From the NCBI GenBank assembly GCA_023052935.1, contig CM041292.1, forward strand, positions 109,789,147 through 109,853,146: 64,000 bases of DNA. The letters are read 5' to 3'. How positions within the stretch are numbered: the first letter of the stretch is position 1; every line of letters starts with the position of its first letter. This DNA is from Piezodorus guildinii (Eukaryota; Arthropoda; Insecta; Hemiptera; Pentatomidae). Under the pieces are notes generated by a model. That model was not told the origin of the DNA, made no database searches, and saw only the letters and a program-made list of their open reading frames with translations. Positions 7,905 to 20,328 of this stretch are shown here, piece after piece. The position numbers and the translations under genes are program-made.

Positions 7905-8618
7905 TTCGCAATTGTTTTCACGGAGATATTTCAAAAAGGACTGACAATATAGACAAATAGATTCATATGTATTTCACCGATTTTTTTGTTGTTGTTAAAA
8001 CTAGAAATTAGACATCAGGAGGCAAAAAAATGCTGGGGACCAACACTCCCAAGGAGAATCTCCTAAAAAAATCGATTAGTTGAAAAAAAAAACATTTTGT
8101 TTAATATATCTGATTGTAGTGAAGGTAAAAAAATAAGTTTGGTGTCAAAATTATTCTATTTCAAAGCGGAATAAACCAAAAAATTAGCCATTAAAATATT
8201 TATGTTTTAGGCTTGGTAATCACCGTCAAAATATAAATAATCTCGTCAAAATATTAGTTTTAATAAGGTTTCTTAAAAAACTGTGTTCCTCGCTCTTAAA
8301 AAGGAATCTTAATCTGTGCACACTTTTGAAGAAACCTTATTAAAAGTATTGTTTTGACGAGATTATTTTTTTGGTTTTGTTTTGCTTTGAAGGGTAATTT
8401 TGACAAAAAGCTTATTTTTCTACCTTCACTAGAATCAGATAAATTAAACAAAATGTTTTTTGCATACAAACCTTCCGATTTTTTAACGCGACCCAGGGAG
8501 AGTGCTGGCTCCCAACATTTAGCACAGCCTGATGGTTTAATGTATTTTTTTTTTTTAAATTTATCGAAATCAGTGAGACATATTTTGAATTCTCTCCGTA
8601 TAAGTGAAAAATTATGAA
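7905..8618. mobile_element. fold-back (long inverted repeat) element
   Basis: Left arm about 7905-8274 and right arm about 8329-8618 are imperfect reverse complements with a loop of some 55 bases. Matches include TAATCTCGTCAAAATATT against its complement near 8340-8368, and ATGCTGGGG at 8030 against its complement near 8505-8515. There is no coding sequence. The structure is that of a non-autonomous fold-back or MITE-like element. Target duplications were not resolved, and the right end abuts a (TA)n run. Confidence 0.75.
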
Positions 8619-8619
8619 A

Positions 8620-8621
<2 letters not shown>

Positions 8622-8685
<64 letters not shown>

Positions 8686-8722
8686 ATATATAGATTAAAC
8701 ATCGCTTTTGAATCATATTTTC

Positions 8723-8783
<61 letters not shown>

Positions 8784-8795
8784 TTAAACATCTAT
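8622..8795. repeat. duplicated (TA)n microsatellite
   Basis: Two (TA)n runs (8622-8683 and 8729-8781) are each followed by the same short sequence ATAGATTAAACATC. The microsatellite and its edge were therefore duplicated together. Confidence 0.85.
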
Positions 8796-8864
8796 ATTAT
8801 TTGTATAAGATACATGAATTTGGTGACTCTGCTGGTTCCTCAGGTATAATATTCTCTTCACTGT

Positions 8865-9000
8865 TAAGAAAATTTGTCTTTAACAATTATTAACTCTACT
8901 AATTTTGCATATTTCAGAGTGAACCAAAAAGTAGGATGATAAAGAGAGTACTGCCTATACTTGTGGTCCATACAACACATTACCTAGGTAGCTTTAAAAT
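8865..9000 (-). repeat. interspersed repeat, inverted copy of 34905-35030
   Basis: The reverse complement of this segment matches 34905-35030: TAATGTGTTGTA, GGCAGTACTCTC and CTGAAATATGCAAAATTA occur in the same order. It is an unclassified, non-coding dispersed repeat and the ends are not defined. Confidence 0.6.
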
Positions 9001-9547
9001 TTTTTAAAATAATTCAGGAAATTTACATTAGTAGAAACATTTAGAGCTCTATGAGAAAGAAGGTTAAAAAAGAGTCTCATGCTTAATTTTTTCTCTTGTT
9101 TAGTCTTACCATTGCATTATTTGTTGTAGAAATTTCGATCTCATCATTCATTTATTTTTATCTTCAAATTTAATAAAAATTAGTCGATTTATAATAATAA
9201 TAAGAATATTTATTTATATAATATTTACTAGGCACACTTGATACAAACATGTTTTGTTTTAGGATTTCAGTGGACCTTCTTTCATGATAACAGGGTTTGA
9301 ATCATCCTTTGAATTTACTCATTTATAATACGTGTACAATATTTTCTTTAAGGCAGTAGGAAAAGTAAGACGAAAAAAAAAACAACCTAAACATGATAAT
9401 TTAAAAGTACATACTTTGTTCTTTTGTGCGTGTATCGCTTTAGTGATGTTTTGTTGTAATTATCAATTTCGTGTTTCAATACGTTTTTAGAAGTTGTGGT
9501 TTTATCAAAATAGTTTTTGGTTACTGTATATATATATATATATATAT
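9001..9547. other. AT-rich spacer with short (TA)n at its end
   Basis: No gene or named repeat seen, apart from a short (TA)n near 9526-9547 next to the LINE fragment that follows. Confidence 0.5.
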
Positions 9548-9956
9548 ACTGTTTTAATGTTGGAAGATTTAGTTCAGAGAGCATTTTTGAAATTTTAATA
9601 TATCGTGGGTAGTTATTGATGATTCGCATACATGTATTTTGTACTGTTTCTATTTGTTTGTAATTGGTATTGCAAGTCTATCTCCAGACGGGCGAGGCAT
9701 AATAGATCTAGGCACGTATGACAGTTTTATATAGTAGTAGTTAGTTCTGAGTGCTTAAAATGGATTTTTTATAGAAATATGGGAACATATTATAATTTTT
9801 TTTCGGTTTTTCCATTAATATGTTCAGTATATGTTAACGATTTGTCTAATGTTATGCCTAATTATTCAACTCATTTAGACCAGGGAATGTGGATTGAGTT
9901 TAATATAAGGTGATGGTTTATGTTCGGTCTGCGCTTAGTAAAGATTATAGCCTCTA
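9548..9956 (-). pseudogene. Jockey-type non-LTR RT C-terminal fragment
   Basis: On the minus strand, broken frames give the late RT part of a Jockey-type LINE. They show KRRPNI and an LGITLDKSLTYTEHI stretch, then YKTVIR, YYASPVW, and MRIINNYPRYI...LNLPTLKQYI, the usual tail of Jockey ORF2. Stops and frame changes interrupt it, so it is dead. The 3' end meets a (TA)n run at 9526-9547. Confidence 0.75.
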
Positions 9957-12036
9957 ACTTTTATATTTGTTCAATTTGCATTTATTTTTAATTTCTAAAC
10001 ATTACAATATTTATTGTTTTTTTTTAAGTTTACCTTAGTGTAGTGGTATGGTGTCAATGCGGTATGATAGTGTGTATTGGTGGACGACTTCAAATGAATC
10101 GACCCATATCTATTTACATGTATAATTAGTTTTGTATATAAATAACAATCATTCAAGAATATAAATGATTAAAGGAGATCCACCGTGGGTAATATTGTAT
10201 TTAAATCTTATTTTTCTTAACCATTTTCTTGTGTTTGAATTGCTACTATATGAGCTTTGTCTTCTCTATTTAGTTTAGTTTGTCACACACACTCACATGT
10301 TGGTTATGACACAACAGCCTGATTTATCCAAAGTTTTAATTCGATAAAATAACTAACATAGTATTGCAATGCCAAATGTCATACAACCATTATGCCAAAA
10401 GACACCCTGAGCTAAGTAAGGTTTACTGTTTATTTCGACAACTGTCAGCTGCCACTAACTTTCTATTTCACAGTTCCATTTCTGAACCACCTACTATCTA
10501 TGGCATTATTGATGTCATCGCTGAACTCTGATTGAATAAAGTTATTCCTTTTATATCTAGATTGGTAACATTTTGTAATTTTTTTTTTTTTTTATATTTG
10601 AGAACTGGTTGAGCATCGTTTAATAAACACACCAATATGAAAAGTAATACTTAAAAATAAAAAGAAGAAAAGCGATTGCATTGCATATTTATTAGACGTT
10701 TCGTTCACAATTAAATTCTAACAATAGGTATATTTCAATTTATTGCAAGTAAAAATTGTTGGGTTTTTTTTTCCTTACGAAATTCTTAAAATAATGAATG
10801 TAAGAAAATATTTCTTCCGTTAACACAAGCAGCTGTTATTTCTAGAAGCGTCAGTTTGCCGTTTGAATGATATAATTTTTCCTTAAATAAGTAATGAGTT
10901 TTACTGGATCTCAAACTAAAGAAATTACAATTGGTCCTTTATTGATTTTAAAAAAATAATATAGATCGATATTCATTAAAATAATTAATAAAAAATAAAA
11001 TAAATTTACCTCACTAGTCAAACAGCTCAATGTCTAAATTATTTTGAGGGTATACAAAAAAAAATAACACATAATGGGACTATGATTCCAGAATAATCAA
11101 AATTCATAAAACTTTGTGTAAGATATAAACTGCCTGAAGCTTATTTGCATTAGATGAGGGTCCATCGATTTCTGGATATTTCATCCCCTTCCGTGCCCAG
11201 TTGATGAAGAACGGTGATGTATGCTGTTGTTCACAATGAGTAGGGTAGGCGACTCTGATGGTTTGAGAACAATGTGATTATAATTGAAGGGGTTATTGGA
11301 GGATGAGCTTATGTGTCACTTGTTTAAATGGAGTTGTTTCTTCATGTAACTACTAAGGAAATGAAATCACTTTGTGATCAAATATCATGTAACACTCTCA
11401 TCAATGAAAAACCAATACCTTAATTTAGATAATGTCCTATAACGCCAGCAACTATTAATCCGTTCAATCGTCAATAATCGCACTCCAGGTTTTGTTTTTT
11501 GATGTTCTTTTTTAGTTTTTCTCATCATTTATGTATTCTCCTTTGCATAGCAAAGATTTTACTTTTTTGAACCAGAATTTTTTATAACTAAATACATTAA
11601 TATAAAATGATTTATTTATAAAATACGTAATTAAAAATTAATGAAACGCCAGCAACTATCACTACAACCAATGAAGTGTTGTTGTTTTTCAATGCACGAT
11701 AGAATTATTACTTTTTAGGCCGACGAGTGTGAAAGGAAGTGACTTGGCCGAGATCATTCTCACTTATAAGGATTTTACCAGTTTATTGATTCTGAATAAG
11801 ACCCCGGAGTGCAAATAATTATCTTGGGAGGTTCGTCCTCACCAGTTGTCCAGTTCCCTGAGCTGCACCATTTGTTTGGTACTTTTAAATATGATTATTC
11901 TTATTTTTATTAAGAATATTATAATTTGTATTCATAAGAAGAGTTAGCGTAAGTTTGATGTATGTATATAACCTCCATAATGGATAAACACTTGTCCTTC
12001 GTTTGATAAAATGATTAAATCCAAAGAAAATTAATT
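9957..12036. other. 2 kb AT-rich, no gene recognised
   Basis: Mostly AT-rich DNA with homopolymer T runs (10017-10025, 10578-10591). The words CGCCAGCAACTAT recur at 11434 and 11646, hinting at a small unclassified repeat. No coding region found. Confidence 0.45.
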
Positions 12037-12122
12037 TCTTTGTAAATATTGTGATTGATCACTATTATAAATGTCCTACGGACGGATTGTATTATCACTT
12101 ATTAAAATTGTTTTGTTTTTTC
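12037..12122 (+). repeat. Jockey 3' end remnant
   Basis: This matches the 3' untranslated end of the Jockey fragment at 61145-61624: TGATCACTATTATAAATGTC is shared, followed by a similar attenuated tail (ATTGT..TATCACT..AAAATTGTTTTG). It is a short 5'-truncated insertion without coding sequence. Confidence 0.75.
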
Positions 12123-12365
12123 AAGATATTCCATTATATATTAAAGACGTTATTTTCTATTAAGCTACTACGTTTTGTTTTTGAGAAACCGAGATGTTTG
12201 AATGTCATGCTGAGCAAATCACTTTTAATACCATTCGACTTTCTCTGCCTTGCTTTTCTTAATTTCTTACTTTTACGTTACCTTTTTAAAACCTGAAATT
12301 CCTTCCTTCTTAAAATTCAATTTATATATATATATATTATATATATTATATATATATAATTTTTT
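12123..12365. other. AT-rich spacer with imperfect (TA)n
   Basis: No gene seen. TA-rich interrupted run at 12322-12360. Confidence 0.5.
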
Positions 12366-12369
12366 ATTT

Positions 12370-12545
12370 TATTCTGCCAAGGTTTCGGTCCAAGCAAGCG
12401 AACCAACATAAGAACAAAGAGTTCTAAGAGGAACAACTATGGAACTCAACTTTTTTTTGAAGTTTTGTTTTTTTCTAAGAACTCGCTTGCCCTGATAAAA
12501 GCTCATATGCTTATGTTATGCGAAACGTTGGCAAATTACATAATA
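12370..12545. repeat. small inverted-repeat element with CGAAACGTTGGC end
   Basis: TGCCAAGGTTTCG at the left and CGAAACGTTGGCA at the right form imperfect inverted ends. The right end is preceded by CTGATAA (12492) and a possible hairpin. It is a member of the CTGANGA...CGAAACGTT group seen at 15644, 36245, 36506, 51725 and 63170. Confidence 0.55.
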
Positions 12546-13343
12546 ATAATAATCCATTTCATCAAGAAAATAGATCTATTAAACTATGAATTTTTATTTC
12601 TCGTATTCACCTTACAATATTAATTATTACGTAATATTTCATTTATTAGTGTATTGAAAATATTATTATTTACGTTTTAATGGGTTAATTTTTTTTTTTT
12701 TTTATTAAAAGATTCGCACGAAATAGTCAATGCTGGTTATATTACGGAACTTGATACATTAGTATTTTTATCAATGATACTTTAAGTTTTTTTATTAGTT
12801 ATTTTAATTATCTACTCCTGTATATCTAAAAAAAAAATAATTTATTTCTATTTGATTTGATAAAATCTCTCATGCTACTAGGGCCAAAACGTTGACAACG
12901 TTAAATAAAATCTTACTTCTGATTTTTAATCTTCATCTTATCATTAATTAATTTTTGCAGATACTTTTCCGACTTGAATAAGATCTTAACTTATTAGCTT
13001 ATGTAATTTTAGTTTTTTAAAGAATGGGCCGTAAAAGAAATTTTGCAACTAAGAAATAACTATCATTGAGAGAAAAATAAAGCGTTGTGTTTCTGAAAGT
13101 GAAGTTGGTATTGCTTAGAATACTTAAACTTAGGAATGCTCATTTAACTGTAGATTTTTTAATTACATTAACTGCTACAAATGAATATAATTAAGACGAT
13201 AGCATCACTGGAAATGGACGTGTGAAGTTGAAGGTTGAATAAGGAATGAATCACTTAGTAGTCATTCGTTTGTAGATGTGTGCTTCGAGGTTTTGAAAGA
13301 GTTCAGTAAAAATCGTTTTACATTTAGCAGTAGTTATTAGCTT
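12546..13343. other. AT-rich spacer
   Basis: No gene seen. A short AAAACGTTGACAACGTT sequence at 12896 resembles the edge motif of the neighbouring inverted-repeat elements, but it lacks the rest. Confidence 0.45.
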
Positions 13344-13705
13344 TATTATTTAGTTCGGGGTGGGGATAATCGAATGATCGTCATTATCGGATGATCAGAC
13401 TTCGATGATTTAAAATTAATGAATGATTAATATGCATTTAAAGAGACGATATGTCACAATTTCCGTCGTCTCTATGTTGGCTGAGCTGGCTTTAATATAA
13501 TTTATGTAATGTAAAAAGAAAAAAAAGGTCGTTCGATTGTCCGAGCTCCTTATAATCCCTCGATTATCGTTAAACAATTCAGTTCGAATGATCATTCGTT
13601 TCTCCAAACTGATTAATCCGATAATCGATTAGTTCGAATAATTGAAATACTCGAATGGTCCGATGGTCCGATAATCGTCATTCGATTATGCCACCTATTA
13701 TTTAG
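13344..13705. mobile_element. MITE-like element with inverted ends and 10-bp direct flanks
   Basis: The ends GGTGGGGATAATCGAATGA (from 13359) and the complement of TCATTCGATTATGCCACC (13678-13695) form inverted repeats. The interior is crowded with CGATTATC and CGAATGATC words. TATTATTTAG flanks the unit on both sides (13344-13353 and 13696-13705), a likely target duplication; a hAT-type 8-bp site would fall within it. There is no coding capacity. Confidence 0.65.
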
Positions 13706-14032
13706 CCATTATTGGGGGGGGGGGGAGGGAGTAGAGGGTGATTTTTCTCTCTTTCTTTTATTTTTAAAAAGTGTAAATTGCTTTTTGAGAATTAATTTTT
13801 ATTGATTTTTATTTTAACGGACATTTTACCTAAATATTTTTAGTGTGTACATCATAAAATCTTGGCCTCAGAATAAGTCATAAATCTTTCATATAAATAT
13901 CATATTGGTTATCTATTGATAACAATTGGTTTAATGATCAGCTTGTTTTCGGGACGTTTGAAAGCGAAAACGTTTAATATGATAATATATCTACTAATGC
14001 ACATCAATATTTTTAACTAGAAATATATATAT

Positions 14033-14085
<53 letters not shown>

Positions 14086-14240
14086 TACTCATATGGCAAC
14101 AAAAAGATTACCATCCAATTTATACTCTTCTACAATAATATTTAATATTGCTTATAGGATAGAGAATCTATTTGTAATTATCAAACTCATTTACATTAGT
14201 TATACAAAAAACAGACCCAAGGCGGTATATATCAGTGTAT
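13706..14240. other. AT-rich spacer with G run and (TA)n
   Basis: A ten-G run near 13713 and an interrupted (TA)n at 14023-14083. No gene seen. Confidence 0.5.
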
Positions 14241-14314
14241 AACACATTTAGTTTTTTTATACCGAGCTCGCTATTATGCTATTGTAGAGACTCGACAAAG
14301 AAACTAAACAACAT
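14241..14314 (+). repeat. 74-bp patch repeated at 20543-20616
   Basis: A segment beginning AACACATTTAG and containing ACCGAGCTCGCTATTATGC is identical, as far as I can see, to one inside the Jockey-derived region at 20543-20616. Neither flank continues the match. It is non-coding. Confidence 0.85.
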
Positions 14315-15566
14315 TATTTATATCTGACTGTGAGTAATCCTGTTAAAGATGTTCATGTTATCGACAGCTACTCAAACAATCTGACCGCTGATTAAATGGA
14401 CCCGACGAAAGTAACAATTCCATCCGTTAGAAACAGTAGTTAATTAGAGGAAGTTAGGACATTTATAATTGAGCTAAAAACCGGAAAGGCTATCGAGTTT
14501 TCTTCCGTAATTTCTGAATCATGCTATTCCCTAGAGAAAAGGGAAAGCAATTGCTGAAGAAAGTGTTCTTAATAAGAATAAAAAACTGTAGAGCGTAGCA
14601 TAGGCCTAGCTGAAGAGTATTTTTTGTTTTTTTTTTTTTTTTTTTTAGTGTTGAGTGTTTTTTTTTAATTTTTAAATTTATATAAATATCTCTAAGAATC
14701 CCTAATCATATAATGCTACTTAATCCTGACTTAAATTAAAATAATCATTGAAATCTAATAATGTTTTTAGGACGTATTTTAAATATTAATAGCATTAACG
14801 ATAAATACTTTTTGTTTGTATTGAAAGACTATTTCGTCTACATTCTTTAGAGAATCTATGACTGAATGACTCCATACTATCTTTAGTATTTTGTCTTTAT
14901 TTCGTAGAAGTGGAATATATTCTGATGTTCCTTTAGTAATCCCTCCTTTGTATTTCTTCCCTCTCGGTTTATTCTATTACTTAGGGTAGAACCTGAAGGA
15001 TGGATTCTATGCTGGGAGTCTCCTACATTATTACAGACTTTGACAAATATACAGTCAAGAGTTCTTAGTATCTGGAATCCAGGCTTGGAATAAACAGTAG
15101 TTTCGTAAGTTTGGTACCTACTTTTAAGAACACGTCGCTGAGCATTATAACTAAAAAATTATAGCACACCTCACATCAATAATTTAAGAGAAAAGAACCA
15201 AGGAATATACATTTCCTGTTTTGTTTTTTTCAAATGCTATCTCTTAAGTTATTTTTGATAGATTTTCCCAAAATCTTCTGTATAAAGTTTAATATAATCA
15301 CTACAATAATTATTTTTAATCTTTTATGAAATGATTCCAGTGTGTGATTAAATTTCAATTTGTTTTTATACTCCACAATTTAACATGTAATTTTCAGTCG
15401 AGATCAGACATGATGATTTTTTTTTTTTTTAATTAACATTTATATTTGTATTAATTTTTTTTTTTTTTGCACCTTTTTAGTCTTTTGAAGAAGTATATGC
15501 ATTATGTTTTTCATTTTTTTGTTATTTATCTTAATTTTATTTTGGATATAATCAGTTGATCGTTGA
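14315..15566. other. AT-rich spacer
   Basis: No gene or named repeat seen. T runs at 14624-14646 and 15418-15431. Confidence 0.45.
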
Positions 15567-15815
15567 GAATTACTAGAAGAAATTAGTCCGGGTGGCGGCC
15601 AATGAATGAAACAATTAGGTAGTTTCAACCATTTATTTTCTGTCAACGTTTCGTCCCCCATTGTGGGTCATCATCAGAGCGTATCGTAACTCAATCTCAG
15701 TTTCCATTCGCCTACAATACGCTTTGGCGGGAAACGTTGGCAAAAATAAATGGTTTAAACTACCTGATTGTTTCATTCATTGACCGCCTCCCCGACTAAT
15801 TACTTCTAGTGATCT
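15567..15815. mobile_element. fold-back element with hammerhead-like core
   Basis: Arms 15567-15652 and 15729-15815 are about 85-90% reverse complementary by eye (shared words AATAAATGGTT, AACTACCT, TTGTTTCATTCATTG). On the minus strand, CTGATGA at 15677-15671 is followed by a short hairpin with CCCACAATGGGG and then CGAAACGTTGAC. CTGATGA plus GAAA around a stem is the conserved core of hammerhead ribozymes. No protein-coding content. Confidence 0.75.
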
Positions 15816-17390
15816 TGATTTTAATTAATACTATTAACTGTTTATTTAGTTTTTTAATTCTTACTTCAATGCACTAAATTCAAGATTTATTGTCTTTTGT
15901 ATTATTTTAAAGGGACATGTCCCAGAATCAATAAACAAATTGTTATGAATTAAAGCTTTGGATATCTTAGGAAAATCAATTTACTTTTATACCAGGAACA
16001 CTTTATAACAGTGTGACTTTTATAAGGACATAACTTCACCAAATAGGATATTTTCAACCGCAGTGCCTGTTTTAAAGGTGAATTTTTCAACCGCAAATCT
16101 GTCTTCCTTCTCAAAGGATGCTGTTCTTTCCTTCCTGTTGGCTATGGCTCGAAAGCTTTCCCCGATGTCGTTTTACTTTCCTTAGTTCTCTTATATTTCC
16201 TAAATTATTTTATATATTTATAAACATGTAGCCATTCCAAAAAATATATATACATTTTCCTATAATCAACTAAAATATTTTATTTACATTTCTTTTCACA
16301 TTAAATTATTCAAGATAATTAATTTTATATTTTAGAAAAACAAATTACTTGGCACAACTTGATTTCCGTTTGAATCGTATTTAAATTAATTTTTCGCTCA
16401 ATGCTTATCTGTTTGCTGAACTACTTGTGAAGAATCTTCCGATAGGTGACACTTATTACTTTCTATGTAAGAAGGTCATGGGACCATTTCCTATACAAAA
16501 GCCTCTTGAGACTATCGGAAATCAATCATATGAAGCCATAGAGTATCTTGAGACCATTGCAAATATTTTTCTTTTTATGAAAGACTGTTTTAATTGTTTT
16601 TCAAATTGTGGATATATATTTATATATGACTCATCGTACTTCGAAATACATCCGTCTATTATTCTATAGAATTTTATAAATACCAACGATTGGTTATAAA
16701 ATAGAATAAAAAATTGAAATTTTACCCATATATACGCCCATTTTTAAGATAAAGAAATATTGAAAGAGTTTTAGGATCAGAACACCGCGACGAATAAAAT
16801 AAAAAACAAATTGAAATCTTTTTTATATATATATACCGTAATGAACAAAGAAAAAACAATATTATATGGTTAAGCCACAACTAAAGAAATGTAAATTAAA
16901 TAATAAAATAAAAAAATCCTCTTCCCTTAAGATTTGAGGTCCTGCCTTTAAATTAGAAATTAAAAATAATGTCTTACCTTGACCTTCATAAACGTCTGAT
17001 CTTACACAGTCATAAACTGTTGTGTATGCCGCCTTGTCTCTTTGATATAACGTAAGCCAATACAGATGGGAATCTAATAATTTACTTGAAATGAATTTAT
17101 ATCTTAAAAATTGCTAAGAATAATTTCAATATACATAACTTACTTCAATGCATACAATCTTACATATGTTCATGGTTAAAATCAATTCTTAGGGTTGCTG
17201 CTTAGTGAATCTTGGCTATCCATTGCCAGTGCTCATTATTTGAGCTAGGAAATCCCTATTGCTGGGAAGATCCTGAAGCCAAATGGAGGGTAACAGCTAC
17301 TGTAATGAAAGGGGCTCAGTTTTCCTGGTATTTCCAACCATTAGACCATCTCAGTGAAAGTTTTAGGCATTTTCTTTACAACTCGATGTG

Positions 17391-17391
<1 letters not shown>
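15816..17391. other. AT-rich spacer
   Basis: No gene recognised. A more GC-balanced island at 17185-17365 has no coding frame that I recognise and may be an old repeat. Confidence 0.45.

Positions 17392-17467
<76 letters not shown>
17392..17467. repeat. (TA)n microsatellite
   Basis: About 75 bases of TA dinucleotides with one interruption near 17446. Confidence 0.9.
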
Positions 17468-18394
17468 TCTTTAAATATCATTTTAACTTTCGTTTTTGTT
17501 GCTAAAATTTATCACAACCGAATGTCTCGCTAAACCATTTTCTAGTCCATAAATATACATTGCATTATTGCAGAAAAAAATAATCACCACGACTTCCTGA
17601 CCGATAAAATCTCTAAGTTACATGCAACATCAAGTAATTTATGGTTCTATACTCCATTAAAACTGGCCATTATAATGAATATGTCACTTCAATTTAAAGT
17701 CAACTTAGGAGAAAGTAATAAGTCCAGAAGTTCGTGTGTCTATTGTTTAATGAATTGTTTTAGTTCATTTTTAACATTTCAAAATATTTGAAAAATCTTA
17801 TGAAATTTGTTTTTAAAACTATTTTTTATCATGACTACAGTCTCCATGCTTGCAAAACATTTGTTATATATTTATGCATCCAACTATACTGGAAGCCTTA
17901 GAGGATTTTTCCCCACCTACATCTCTGGGAATTCATTACTGATTCATTCATTTTACTAACGTTGTAAAAAAAAAAAAAAACCTTCATTTTTATATTAATT
18001 TATTTCAATTTTATCGCCTTCTAATTTTATGAAAATATTGAAACGTTAAACAATTGACACCTATGAATATTAATATTATGTTCATATATTTTAAATGAAG
18101 ATTTACGGAAAAGAGATTAGAAAAACTCTTTTCTTCGAATACTTTTTGTACATTTCTACAGTTCGTCATTTCAAAGAATTGTGGGACGAATACAAATGAG
18201 AAAGTTAACGAAAAATAAACCATGTAATTAGTTTACAATTTGTGTTTTTAAAGAAAGCAATACTAAAGGAGCTGATAAGTGTGATGAATGTGTTTATATA
18301 TTTAAGTTTGGTTGTTTTTTTAGCTGTAGTAACCATTGATAGTTCTTTAAATCCTTTTTTAATTTAAAATTTTTGTGAATTAAAGCCAAATATT

Positions 18395-18454
<60 letters not shown>

Positions 18455-19937
18455 CTTTATATTAGTTAAATATTCATAGGTCTAATAGTTATCAGTATTT
18501 TTGGTTAAACTCATCGAAAGTAATGGTTCAATACAGAAAAATGTTGAAGCCATGATCATTACATTATTCTTATCTAGATTGTTTTTTTTTGTTTTTTTTA
18601 AATGTTAATATATAAAATCGTGATATTTTCAATTGCAGTATTTTCATATCAAGGCTAATGCATAGCCACCCTTATCGACGTTTTAGATCCCTTGCCACTT
18701 AAAATAGAAACGCTGTCGTATTTTTGTTGGTTCTGGCTAACCAACTGGTTTTTGTTCTCCAAACAGTCCCTTTCAAACTACTCCTGTAACTTTCATAGCA
18801 TATACAGACGCTTATATATATATAATAAACAACACATCTTCCTAGAAATTCGCATTAGAGAGGATGATTTATTTTTATTACATGATACATTATTTTTTAA
18901 ATAAAATTTTAATTGTGAATTTAGTATAGACTTTTATTTTCGAGATTTTTCTTAAATGCATTTATATTATCTTATTAGGAACTGTCTTTTAAGAATAAAG
19001 GTTTAAGAACTGAATGAAGCTTGCTACTCGAAGCATTACATGTCTTAACATAAATTTAAATTTTCTATGTTGTTTCGAATGTTTAACTATTTCAGTATTG
19101 TATATCATAGAAACGTCCCGGAAGAATAATTCGGAAAAATTACATCAAAACCAGGTTCCTAGCTAAATTAAAATTAAAATAAAAAAGCTAAACTAACCCT
19201 AAAATTTCCGTTATTTTTGTTTGCATATTTTTATGAGAAATCGTCAGCTCTTTAAATTAAAAGCGAGTTGAAATGTTTTTATAGAAACCAAATGTTTCCA
19301 TGTTTGTACTATCTATAACTTTGCCAAATTTGAAGACAACCTGAATTGCTGAGTTTTATTCGGACAGTGTCTTATCCTCCAATTTAATAAATACGTTTTT
19401 TTACGTTATTCGTGTAATGATCAATCCATTATCCTTATTAATGCGAATTTCCTGAAAAAGATACTCTTTATATGATATAGTTAAAGTGATTTTTTAAGTC
19501 ACTATGATGTAAAAACCAATGTTGTTTGATTGTATGTAGCTTGGTTGAAAAAACTAATATTAGGTCTTATGGGACATTCCATATACTATTGTTTACATTG
19601 CATTTTTCATCAGTAAAGCTGCAAAATAACTCCTAGAATTGAGAAAAAATAGTTAATTTTATGCAATTTAAACTTTGCTTTTAAAGCATGGTATGAACTA
19701 ATCCAAACAATGCAATAACAACCTGCCATTACTATGAGACAATAATCAGGCATGATACAGTCTTCAAGGTCGTAGGATCCCTACTAATAATCCTATATAT
19801 AATTAAATAGTATTCTTTAACTGAAGTTAATAACTTATTTTATTAATACGTTAGAATCGAGTTTTGAATGAAATTGTATAATTACTACCTTAATAGTAGC
19901 AATTTTATAACCGCATTTTATTATTATTATTACACAA
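17468..19937. other. AT-rich region with a (TA)n at 18401-18453
   Basis: No gene seen. It holds a (TA)n run at 18401-18453. Short open frames at 18011-18223 and 18692-18904 have no recognisable motif and look like chance. Confidence 0.45.
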
Positions 19938-20221
19938 CTGTCAAGCGAAGACTTCCTTGAACATCAATCGTCATGCATTTCTGCACCAGCTGTCGTCTTC
20001 CGGTCGTTTTCACCTTGCAGCTCTATCCGTATAGTTCGATCATGGATGGAGGGTTCCCTCTATAACTTGGGGTCAAGGAGTCCATTGTTAATTATCCTGT
20101 CGGATAATTACGTCGGTATAATTGTAGAGCTCTTGTGAGATTGAACAATTCATACATTTCATTATTCATAATTCGCCGCCATTTTCCACATCTATTAGCG
20201 ACTCCGAAGATTTTTCGGACT
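19938..20221 (-). pseudogene. LINE endonuclease/RT C-terminal remnant
   Basis: On the minus strand, broken frames read VVRKIFGV...GKWRRIMNNEMYELFNLT. This is the pattern of the C-terminal segment of arthropod non-LTR reverse transcriptases (KI-G....-G-WR-R-N-ELY-LY). Stops follow at once and no intact domain remains. The clade is not resolved. Confidence 0.5.
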
Positions 20222-20328
20222 ACTTTTCTCTTGTATAAATTTGTATTTTCTTGAATTCTGCCGTACGGATAGTTTATTTTTTACTCCCCTTTCAAGTATT
20301 GCGATCGAAAAAATTCGTTTTCACTAGA

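Noticed and set aside
8412..8702. Minus-strand frame with a run of Tyr-Ile
   Set aside because: It arises from translation of (TA)n. The same applies to frames at 22054, 24037, 31426, 48190 and 62991.
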